Shown here piece by piece: positions 53,397-61,694 of a stretch of DNA of 64,000 nucleotides (positions are counted from its first letter, which is position 1; the number at the start of each line of letters is the position of its first letter). The position numbers were made by a program, and so were the translations under genes. The DNA lies in contig DGHK01000051.1 of assembly GCA_002392655.1 (NCBI GenBank), forward strand, positions 1 to 64,000, given 5' to 3'. The notes under the pieces were generated by a model that ran no database searches, had not been told where the DNA came from, and saw only the letters and a program-made list of their open reading frames with translations. Source of the stretch: Lachnospiraceae bacterium UBA3850 (GTDB taxonomy: Bacteria; Bacillota; Clostridia; Lachnospirales; Lachnospiraceae).

Positions 53397-54377
53397 ATGG
53401 ATAAGATACTTGTTACCGGAGCAGATGGTTTTATAGGAAGTCATCTGGTTGAAGAACTGATAAAGACGGGTTATGATGTCAAGGCTTTTGTGTTATATAA
53501 CTCTTTTAATACATGGGGATGGATAGATACATTTCCTGAGGAATTAAAGGATAAAATAGAGATATTTACGGGAGATGTAAGGGATCCCAATGCTGTAAGA
53601 GAGGCTATGAAGGATTGTGATGCGGTTTTTCATCTTGCTGCGCTTATTGCTATTCCATATAGTTATTATGCACCTGACAGCTATGTTGATACAAATATTA
53701 AGGGTACACTAAATGTTCTTCAGGCTGCAAGAGAGCAGGGGAATAAGAGGGTGCTGGTTACTTCTACTTCTGAGGTATATGGAACAGCTAAGTATGTCCC
53801 GATTGATGAGAAACATCCTTTCCAGGGACAGTCTCCGTATTCGGCGACAAAAATCGGTGCGGACAGACTAGCTGAGTCTTTTTACAGGAGCTTTGAGCTT
53901 CCGGTAACTATTGTAAGGCCGTTTAATACATTTGGTCCAAGACAGTCAGCAAGAGCGGTGATTCCGACTATAATCATGCAGCTTATTTCCGGAAAAACAG
54001 AGATTAAGCTTGGCTCTCTATCGCCTACGCGTGATTTTAATTATGTTAAGGATACAGCAAACGGATTCATCGAGATATATAAATCTGATAAGACTGTGGG
54101 GGAGGAAATAAATATCGCTACACAGCAGGAGATATCTATCGGAGAGCTGGCTGAAAAGCTAATTCAAAAGATTAATCCTGAAGCAAAGATCGTATGTGAT
54201 GAGCAGAGACTCAGACCTGAGAAAAGTGAAGTAAACAGACTTCTCGGTTGTAATAAAAAAATAAAGGAGCTTACCTCCTGGATACCTAAGTATGATATCG
54301 ATGCTGGTCTTGCAGAGACTATAGCATTTATATCAGATAATCTGGACAGGTATAAAACAGATATTTATAACATATAA
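53397..54377 (+). CDS. legB: NAD-dependent 4,6-dehydratase, LegB-like
   Basis: A 326-residue extended SDR. The start VTGADGFIGSHLVEELIKTG and the segment VKAFVLYNSFNTWGWID are characteristic of the LegB dehydratases, which convert GDP-GlcNAc to the 4-keto-6-deoxy sugar in legionaminic acid synthesis. Catalytic residues: TSTSEVYGTA and YSATK. RPFNTFGPRQSARAVIP matches 4,6-dehydratases. Together with the PtmE-like enzyme, NeuC and NeuB this gives most of the pathway. The next enzyme, aminotransferase LegC, is not adjacent. Confidence 0.85.
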   Translation: MDKILVTGADGFIGSHLVEELIKTGYDVKAFVLYNSFNTWGWIDTFPEELKDKIEIFTGDVRDPNAVREAMKDCDAVFHLAALIAIPYSYYAPDSYVDTNIKGTLNVLQAAREQGNKRVLVTSTSEVYGTAKYVPIDEKHPFQGQSPYSATKIGADRLAESFYRSFELPVTIVRPFNTFGPRQSARAVIPTIIMQLISGKTEIKLGSLSPTRDFNYVKDTANGFIEIYKSDKTVGEEINIATQQEISIGELAEKLIQKINPEAKIVCDEQRLRPEKSEVNRLLGCNKKIKELTSWIPKYDIDAGLAETIAFISDNLDRYKTDIYNI

Positions 54378-54387
54378 AGAGGAAGAT

Positions 54388-55308
54388 ATGAAAAGAGTAT
54401 TGGTTACCGGTCTGACTGGATTTGTTGGCAGACATCTGTATGAATTATTCAGGGAAAAAAATATAGAGATTATTGCGATTGTGAGACAGCCGGATCCTTC
54501 TATGCAGGATGTTAAATGGGTGGTCGGTGATCTTGTCAGTGATATTGATAAAATCAAGAAGGGGCTGGAACCTTATATAGGCACCTTGGATACGTTATAT
54601 CACCTGGCGTGGAAGGGTGTAAATGCTGCAGTTAAAAATGAGTTTGATATACAGTCAGATAATATATTTATAGCAAATAATATAGTTGAGATATGTAAAT
54701 ATTTAAAGTGTGACAGATTTATCAATTCAGGAACTGTCGCTGAGTATGTCTGCGAGGATGGTCTGATAAATGATAAATGTGTGCCAACGCCTATGGATCT
54801 CTATGGCGTCATGAAGGTTGCCTCTAGAAATATAATCGAAACAGAATGTAATAAATATGGCATAAATATGATAGGTACTATAATCTGTAGTACATATGGT
54901 GAATATAGAAGTGATGACAACGTCGTTTCCTATACCATCAAAACACTTCTTCAGAATAAGGCTCCTGAGTTCGGACTGCTGAATCAGATGTGGGATTTCT
55001 TGTATGTGAAGGATGTTGCAAAGGCATTATTCCTTATTGGAGAAAAAGGAATATATGGTAAAACTTATGGTATAGGTAGTGGCAGATATAAGAGACTTAA
55101 TGAGTATATATATGATATTCATAAATTTGTTGGTAATAATACAGAGATTAAAATAGGAGCTTTGAAAGAAAAATATAAAAAGGTTTTAAATTCTTGTGTG
55201 GATTGTTATCAGATACAAAAGGATACCGGGTTCTATCCAGAGTATTCATTTGAGGAAGGCATTAAAAGGACTATAGCGTTTTACAAAGAGGAAGTTAATA
55301 ATGGATAA
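54388..55308 (+). CDS. NAD-dependent epimerase/dehydratase family protein
   Basis: A 306-residue extended SDR with VTGLTGFVGRHLYELF for the cofactor and LYGVMKVASR containing the Y...K active-site pair. HLAWKGV and the C-terminal WDFLYVKDVAKALF fit nucleotide-sugar epimerases/reductases. Its reaction is not identifiable; a 4-epimerase or a ketoreductase acting on the LegB product is possible. AGAGGAAG precedes the start; the stop overlaps the GT8 gene by eight bases. Confidence 0.8.
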   Translation: MKRVLVTGLTGFVGRHLYELFREKNIEIIAIVRQPDPSMQDVKWVVGDLVSDIDKIKKGLEPYIGTLDTLYHLAWKGVNAAVKNEFDIQSDNIFIANNIVEICKYLKCDRFINSGTVAEYVCEDGLINDKCVPTPMDLYGVMKVASRNIIETECNKYGINMIGTIICSTYGEYRSDDNVVSYTIKTLLQNKAPEFGLLNQMWDFLYVKDVAKALFLIGEKGIYGKTYGIGSGRYKRLNEYIYDIHKFVGNNTEIKIGALKEKYKKVLNSCVDCYQIQKDTGFYPEYSFEEGIKRTIAFYKEEVNNG

Positions 55309-56335
55309 ACTAAATGTATTATATCAGTCAAGTTCTGCATATGCCATTCCTGCGGCTGTGTCTATATGCTCGCTTTTCGAGAACAATAAAGATATTGAAA
55401 GCATCAAAATCTGGTATATAGATGATGGTCTGTCTGATATAGATAAAGAAAAAATATCAGAACTGGCAAACAGATATAAAAGGGAACTTGAGTTTTTATC
55501 TCCTAAAGCTATAGAGAAGTTTCTATCAGATAGTGGAGTGGAAAAATGGAAAGGTTCATATGCAACATTTTATAAGCTCTTTATCTGTAATGAAATAAAT
55601 GGAATAGACAGACTCCTTTATATTGATTCTGATACAGTAGTAAGTGGCAGCTTAAAAGAACTTATAAACTATGACCTTGATGGTTATGCGTGTGGAATGG
55701 TTGCATCTGCTATGAGTAAGGAATATAGAGATTATATGGGCGTTGACCCTTATTTCAATGGGGGATTTGAACTTTACAATCTAGATTATTGGAAAAAGAA
55801 TAATATAAGCGATAAGCTTGTAGATAACATAAAGGATGAAAAAAAGAGGGCGAAATATACTATAATCGCTGATGAATCACTTATAAATGTTTCTTTGCCG
55901 GGGGAAATAAAAAAACTTCCTCTTAAGTATGATTGTGAAGCTACATGGTGGCTATGGGGCAGAGATAGGGGCATCCGAAAAAAAATGGGATGGAGTGACA
56001 ATGACGGCTATTATACCATTAAGGAAGTGGAAAAAGCATATAAAGCCCCAGTGATCAAACATTATATGGATCTTACTACAGGAAGACCTTGGGATTATCT
56101 AAACGACCATCCATTTAAGGATGATTATTATAGATACCTTGAGATACTTAAACCTTGGAAGGAACTGGAATTACAGAACAGGGGTCTTGGGGGAAACAGT
56201 AAGTTCCTTCTTAGATGTAAATGGATAATTAAGAAAATAATGCCGTGGCAAATAAGAAGAAGGCTTGGTTATAAACAGCATTGTAATGCATGTATAGCAA
56301 TGATAAAAAAAGTTCAGGATGGGGATAAGGGGTAA
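55301..56335 (+). CDS. Family 8 glycosyltransferase
   Basis: A 344-residue GT-A retaining enzyme of the GT8 family (galactosyl/glucosyltransferases of LPS and glycoproteins). The metal-binding D109-S-D111 follows IDRLLYI; FNGGFELYNLDYW and IKHYMDLTTGRPW are the usual acceptor and C-terminal His motifs. No signal or membrane helix, so it acts in the cytoplasm on a lipid-linked or protein acceptor. A basic tail (KWIIKKIMPWQIRRRLG) may attach to the membrane surface. The next gene starts immediately after its stop. Confidence 0.9.
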   Translation: MDKLNVLYQSSSAYAIPAAVSICSLFENNKDIESIKIWYIDDGLSDIDKEKISELANRYKRELEFLSPKAIEKFLSDSGVEKWKGSYATFYKLFICNEINGIDRLLYIDSDTVVSGSLKELINYDLDGYACGMVASAMSKEYRDYMGVDPYFNGGFELYNLDYWKKNNISDKLVDNIKDEKKRAKYTIIADESLINVSLPGEIKKLPLKYDCEATWWLWGRDRGIRKKMGWSDNDGYYTIKEVEKAYKAPVIKHYMDLTTGRPWDYLNDHPFKDDYYRYLEILKPWKELELQNRGLGGNSKFLLRCKWIIKKIMPWQIRRRLGYKQHCNACIAMIKKVQDGDKG

Positions 56336-57340
56336 ATGAATCTGGATTGGAACGATTTACAGACACTGGTAGATAATAATCCTGATCTTTCTCTGGTTGA
56401 TGGAAATTGTGAGGGGTGTATACTGAGGAAAAAATGTGAAAGGGCTCATCACTTAGAGAGAATACATGGAATTATAGATTCGCCCGCAGAAAACACCGGT
56501 CATCCGGGGATTATGAAGTTGATACAGAAATGTTCATTCATTTTGTATTTTATTCCCAGATTTATCTTCAAAAAGTGGAGTGGATATAATAGTAATACCC
56601 TTGGATGTCCGTCACACAGCATAGTATCAAACCTGGATAAAATCAAAGAGGTTTATGAACTTCTTTCTGATAAGGCGTCAAAGGATTCTTATCTGGCTGC
56701 TATACTGTTTAGGTTAACCTATGATAACAGATATCTGAAGAGTGTAGCGACTGATGATACTGAATACCTTGAATTATTTAATAGTCTTGATGAGAGTGAG
56801 GTAGTGGTTGATTGTGGAGGTTATGTTGGAGACACTCTTGAAGATTATTTAAGTTATAATAAGCCTCCCAAAAAGTATTTGATTTTTGAGCCGGACAGAA
56901 AAAATATGGAGGGCTTAATGGCGAATATAAAGCGTCTTAAAGCTGAGGATTATACTGAAATATATTCGGCAGGAGTCGGAGAGAAAGCCGGCAAACTTTA
57001 TATAAATAACGAGGCGGGTGCGGCTAGCCGGCTTGAAGAAAAGAATGAAAACAGTCTTTATGCTGTTGATATAGTTTCTATTGATTCGCTTAATAGAAAT
57101 GATATAACATTTATCAAAATGGATATAGAAGGTGCTGAACCCGGAGCTATAAAAGGCGCTTCTACAACTATCGCTGAGCAGGCACCAAAGCTTGCAATTT
57201 GCCTATATCATACTCCGACAGATCTTTTTGAGATTCCTATTCTTATAAAAAAGATTTGTCCGAGATATAATAATTTTGTTGTAAAGCAACATCATAGATT
57301 CAGCTTTACAGAGACTATACTATACGTTTGGGAATCATAG
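56336..57340 (+). CDS. FkbM-family methyltransferase with N-terminal cysteine motif
   Basis: A 334-residue protein. The C-terminal half is a class I SAM domain of the FkbM type (VVVDCGGYVGDTLEDY, IFEPDRKN, FIKMDIEGAEPGAIKGA), usually O-methylating sugars. The N-terminal half is unusual: NCEGCILRKKCERAHH puts Cys at 25, 28 and 34 with His at 38 and 39, suggesting a metal or iron-sulfur site, and another Cys lies in LGCPSHS. A hydrophobic stretch (CSFILYFIPRFIF) could touch the membrane. It probably methylates the sugar added by neighbouring transferases. Confidence 0.8.
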   Translation: MNLDWNDLQTLVDNNPDLSLVDGNCEGCILRKKCERAHHLERIHGIIDSPAENTGHPGIMKLIQKCSFILYFIPRFIFKKWSGYNSNTLGCPSHSIVSNLDKIKEVYELLSDKASKDSYLAAILFRLTYDNRYLKSVATDDTEYLELFNSLDESEVVVDCGGYVGDTLEDYLSYNKPPKKYLIFEPDRKNMEGLMANIKRLKAEDYTEIYSAGVGEKAGKLYINNEAGAASRLEEKNENSLYAVDIVSIDSLNRNDITFIKMDIEGAEPGAIKGASTTIAEQAPKLAICLYHTPTDLFEIPILIKKICPRYNNFVVKQHHRFSFTETILYVWES

Positions 57341-57341
57341 A

Positions 57342-60300
57342 ATGAGTACTTCATACACAAAAAAGATACAAAGATTTATAACTGAAAACTATACTTATCT
57401 GGTTGTAATACTTATTGCAACCATTCTTATGATTGCTGCGCTAATTATCGATAAGGCAGAGCCTTTCGGTGATAATTTTCCGTTACTTGGAAATGGTTTT
57501 ATTCAGGATTATTCCCAGTTTGTTAATTCGGTTAAGCAGGTAAAAAGTGGAAATTTCTTCAGCTTTCTTGAGTATGGAGTAGGACTGACTTTCGATAATT
57601 ATGGAATGAAGACTTATTCTGCTACATTTCTACTTCTCAGACCTTGGCTTTATATTATTTATTATTTTGTTCCGGAGAGTTTATTCCTACCAGTTTTCTT
57701 CATGTACTATTATTTCAATTACCTGATTGCTGGTCTGGTTATTATTTATTATCTCACTCATAGAAGAAACGGAAGGGTAATGGACAAAAAGGATCCGAGA
57801 CTCATAGTCTTTGGTCTTGCTTATGGAATGTCTGCATATACTATCAGCTTCTTTATCTATTATTTCAGATATATGATATATGCACCTATCATATTCCTTG
57901 GAATAGAGAAGCTTATATATGATAAGAAGGTAAAGCTCTATATATTTACCCTCGCATATTTTATGGCTACAGAGGCGTATTATGCCTTTATTCTTTGTAT
58001 ATTTGCAGCTATGTATTTTCTGGTACAGAAGCATGGCTCCTTTAAGGAATTCTTTAAGAATTCAGTCCGCTTCGGTATTTCGTCAATTTGTGCGGCAGGT
58101 CTATCGGCTGCATTTCTAATACCTTATTTTATTCGAACCAGATATTCACCGTATGGAGAGTTTGATGGGGCAGCTCCAAGCTTTTTTAAGTGGTTTGGTT
58201 CCATTTTAGCTCCACTTTCTGAATTCAGAGTAGCAAAGGATGGAATGACAACTTCGTCAATAGAGTATAGAGCAAATATCTATTGTGGCATTTTTGTTCT
58301 TTTACTTGTTCCTGTTTATCTGATGCTGAAGGATATAGATATAGGAACTAGGATCAAGAATATGGTCCTTCTTTTGGTTATCTATATCGGATTTGATAAT
58401 CAATTATTCAATTTTATTTTCCATGGCTTCCACTATCAGTGGCAGGTGCCAAACAGATTTTCTTCATTCTTTGTATTCATGCTTATAGTAATGGCTTATG
58501 ACTGTGTTCTCAGATTTGACAGTTTGAAGAAGAAAAACTTACTTGCCGGAGTATGCTGTTCTGCAGTGCTTCTTTTGATTGCATACATAACTAACATCGG
58601 TAATCCTGAGATTCCTGATAATTCAGCCAAATGTTATCTCCTGAGTTTTGTATTTCTTGGATTATATCTGATCTGTTTTACACTATATGCTCTCGGAAAG
58701 CTAAATGGTAAAAAGAAAGCAGCTTTATTTGTAATTGCAGCAATTGAGATAGTAATAAGCTCAGTGCCGACACTTAAGACTTCTTTATCCTACGATGGAA
58801 GTAAAGCAGAATTTGATTATATAGAAAAAATGGAAGCTTTAGCCGAAAGAAATCCACTTATGATGGAGCCATATTCAATTACGGAACGTCCGGGAGAAAC
58901 ATTTGATCAGAATATTTCATATATGACCGGAACTCATTCTCTAAGCTTTTATACCTCAAGTAGTTATAGCCAGCACTTCGATTTGTTCTACAGATGGGGA
59001 ATGCTTTTCTCAAAGAATATTACATATTATTCAACAGGTTCTCCTCTGGCAGATATGATGCTTCATGTGAGGTATCATACTGTAAACAGTGATAAGTATG
59101 AAACAATTTCGCCTTATATTCCTATAGACCAGGAAGATAATATCGTTTTGTATGAGAATCCTTTCTATCTTCCGCTCGGAGTAGTTATTGATAGTAATAT
59201 CCTCGATGAGTGGAACAAAAAGGCTGAGTCATATACAAATTTTGATGGAGCATTTGATAGAGATAATGCTTTTTCAGCTGCATTTGGAACTGGAGATATC
59301 TATGATAGTATTGATATTTCAAGAATATATTCTGAAGAAGAGCTGGGGGATGAAGGTAACTACTATATGGTCGAGGAGGATTCGGAAGGAAACGCACTCT
59401 ATACATTTTATTTGAACAGTGATGTAAGTGGTGCTATCTATATGCAGATTGCACAGGCTCCTGAATATATAGGCGCAGCGGTTGATGGTGAAGCAGGTGT
59501 ACTTTATTATTATGTTCCACAGACTATCAATCTACATGAGTATGATGATGTGAAGCTTGCCAGATGGAATGTAAGTAACTTTACCGCTCTTTATAATATA
59601 CTCAGCCGAAATACTATGACAGATCAGTATTACAGTGATAATACCATAGGCGGAAATGTGGTTATGCCGGAAAGTGGTATGCTTTATCTGGCTATGCCGA
59701 ATATTCCCGGATTTAAAGCATATGTGGATGGAAAAGAAACTGAAATCAAAAGTTATATGGATGGAATAGGACTTCAGCTTTCGCCGGGTGAACACAGGGT
59801 TGAACTTTCCTATATTCCGGACGGTGTTGTGACAGGCTGGCAGATAACTATAATCACCGCATTAATTATGCTGATTGCATATATGCTTATGCTGAAGAAA
59901 AAGCCTGATTTTGAGATAGATAGCTCCAAGATAAAGAGAAGAGTGGGTTTAGTATATATGATACTGGCTCTTCTACCGTTACCTATTATATTCGATGGTT
60001 CAAAGAATTATGCGTATGAGAATATATGGCTTCTAATTCTTGTAACACTTATACTTATGTTCAGAAAGAAGGATTCGCTTGGAAAACTGACTGACAGAGG
60101 CAAGATGCTTACGGTTCTTTTCAGCGGGTTGTTTCTTCTGATGCTTCCTATCACGGATCTTATTAAGGGCACAGCACTTACAGAAACGAGTACTATTTTC
60201 AGTATATGGAAATGGATTGTATACTTGCCTGTGTCTATAATCAGTGTTGGGTATACAATTGGCAGACTGTTCCTTAGTATTTACAAGGATAGAGTAATTG

Positions 60301-61694
60301 AAGGCGAAGAGGCGAAAGTAGTTACTCAGAATAGAATCTCAAAACTTCTCGACAGTAGAAAGACCTGCTTTATTATAATAATAGTTGTATCGTGTATATT
60401 CCTGTTTTCAGCAATGCCAGGACTCTGGGTTCAGGATGATGTGGCACGAGTGATGTATTCTGTTAAGAATAATGCTCCGAGTGACTGGGATACATATGGA
60501 TATTATTTATATGTTTATATAACAACCATAGGTGGAAGATTCCAGTTTGGTGCAAATGTTGTACAGACTGTTATATGGATTCTTATAAATGGATATATAC
60601 TAAAGAGTCTTGAATCATTTAGTATAAGGTCCATGAAGATATATACTGTGCTTATGACACTTGCTGTTACACCTATGCTTTACCTCAGTGTAATGTATAA
60701 GGATAGTGTATTCTCGATGGGTGTGCTTGCACTTGCGGCTGGAATCTTTACGATAATAAAGAATAATAAGGTCGCAGGTAGAGATATCCTCATTCTGGGC
60801 GGAGCATCACTTTTTGCTACTTTATGCAGACATGGTGGAGCAGTTGCAGTAGTAATAGGACTTGGTGGACTCGGCATATATCTGATAAAAACAAACAAGG
60901 CTTTGATTAAGAAGTATGTAATTATACCAGTAGTGCATATACTTGCATATGTTTTAGTTTATTTAGTTTTGTTTAATGCAATGGATGTAGAAAAAGTTCC
61001 TGCATATGTTAAGTATGGAACTCCGCTCTCTATAATCAGTGCGGCGGCAGCTGAAAAGGTAGAGTTTGACGAAGAAGATATAAAACAGCTTGAAGAAGTA
61101 ATGCCTGTTTCAGACTGGGCAATCTGCTATGATAAGTACTGGGCAGATGGAATTTCCAGACCTTGGGGATTCATTGGACCGGATAATTTGTTTAAAATGA
61201 ATGAGCTGATAGAAGAGGATGAATATGGTTCATTTATACTTGAGCTTAATCTTAAGCTTTTGTTAAAGCATCCTGTCATATGGTCTGAGGCATTTCTTGG
61301 AATGTCAAATGATGTGTGGTCTATATCAAGACCTGCAGATATGGTTGAATATTATATGCCGGTAAGTGAAATTGCGAAGATTCCGAAGGATAGTAACATC
61401 GATTATAGTGGTTTGTATCATATAACAAATCCGATATCAAGATTCTATAATTATGTACCTTGGCTTCACAGTGCATTCCTGAGGGGAGGACTAAGTCTGT
61501 TTATCTGTCTGCTTGGAGTTGCAGTACTGTTTATAAAAAAGAAAAAGAGATATATACTCTGTATCCTTGGAGTATTGGTTTATTCGGCTGTTCTGATGCT
61601 TGCTATACCTGCTCCTGATGCGAGGTATGTACTTCCGATACTCGAGGTTGTGATTTTTATGGTGGCCTTCTTATGCAAAAAAGAACAAGTTTAA
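57342..61694 (+). CDS. YfhO-type membrane protein fused to a second GT-C-like domain
   Basis: A 1450-residue fusion. Residues about 1-850 are a YfhO-type unit: an N-terminal helix, an acidic loop, about a dozen helices, the shared motif FNFIFHGFHYQWQVPNR (near 358-374), an extracellular beta-rich domain, and a closing helix. Residues about 860-1450 add another polytopic unit with a long extracellular loop beginning MPGLWVQDDVARVM (near 1028) and ending PAPDARYVLPIL, a pattern seen in ArnT/Pmt-like and DUF6020-type GT-C proteins. Two lipid-linked-sugar transferases could thus be joined. The last 22 bases overlap the next YfhO gene. Confidence 0.78.
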   Translation: MSTSYTKKIQRFITENYTYLVVILIATILMIAALIIDKAEPFGDNFPLLGNGFIQDYSQFVNSVKQVKSGNFFSFLEYGVGLTFDNYGMKTYSATFLLLRPWLYIIYYFVPESLFLPVFFMYYYFNYLIAGLVIIYYLTHRRNGRVMDKKDPRLIVFGLAYGMSAYTISFFIYYFRYMIYAPIIFLGIEKLIYDKKVKLYIFTLAYFMATEAYYAFILCIFAAMYFLVQKHGSFKEFFKNSVRFGISSICAAGLSAAFLIPYFIRTRYSPYGEFDGAAPSFFKWFGSILAPLSEFRVAKDGMTTSSIEYRANIYCGIFVLLLVPVYLMLKDIDIGTRIKNMVLLLVIYIGFDNQLFNFIFHGFHYQWQVPNRFSSFFVFMLIVMAYDCVLRFDSLKKKNLLAGVCCSAVLLLIAYITNIGNPEIPDNSAKCYLLSFVFLGLYLICFTLYALGKLNGKKKAALFVIAAIEIVISSVPTLKTSLSYDGSKAEFDYIEKMEALAERNPLMMEPYSITERPGETFDQNISYMTGTHSLSFYTSSSYSQHFDLFYRWGMLFSKNITYYSTGSPLADMMLHVRYHTVNSDKYETISPYIPIDQEDNIVLYENPFYLPLGVVIDSNILDEWNKKAESYTNFDGAFDRDNAFSAAFGTGDIYDSIDISRIYSEEELGDEGNYYMVEEDSEGNALYTFYLNSDVSGAIYMQIAQAPEYIGAAVDGEAGVLYYYVPQTINLHEYDDVKLARWNVSNFTALYNILSRNTMTDQYYSDNTIGGNVVMPESGMLYLAMPNIPGFKAYVDGKETEIKSYMDGIGLQLSPGEHRVELSYIPDGVVTGWQITIITALIMLIAYMLMLKKKPDFEIDSSKIKRRVGLVYMILALLPLPIIFDGSKNYAYENIWLLILVTLILMFRKKDSLGKLTDRGKMLTVLFSGLFLLMLPITDLIKGTALTETSTIFSIWKWIVYLPVSIISVGYTIGRLFLSIYKDRVIEGEEAKVVTQNRISKLLDSRKTCFIIIIVVSCIFLFSAMPGLWVQDDVARVMYSVKNNAPSDWDTYGYYLYVYITTIGGRFQFGANVVQTVIWILINGYILKSLESFSIRSMKIYTVLMTLAVTPMLYLSVMYKDSVFSMGVLALAAGIFTIIKNNKVAGRDILILGGASLFATLCRHGGAVAVVIGLGGLGIYLIKTNKALIKKYVIIPVVHILAYVLVYLVLFNAMDVEKVPAYVKYGTPLSIISAAAAEKVEFDEEDIKQLEEVMPVSDWAICYDKYWADGISRPWGFIGPDNLFKMNELIEEDEYGSFILELNLKLLLKHPVIWSEAFLGMSNDVWSISRPADMVEYYMPVSEIAKIPKDSNIDYSGLYHITNPISRFYNYVPWLHSAFLRGGLSLFICLLGVAVLFIKKKKRYILCILGVLVYSAVLMLAIPAPDARYVLPILEVVIFMVAFLCKKEQV

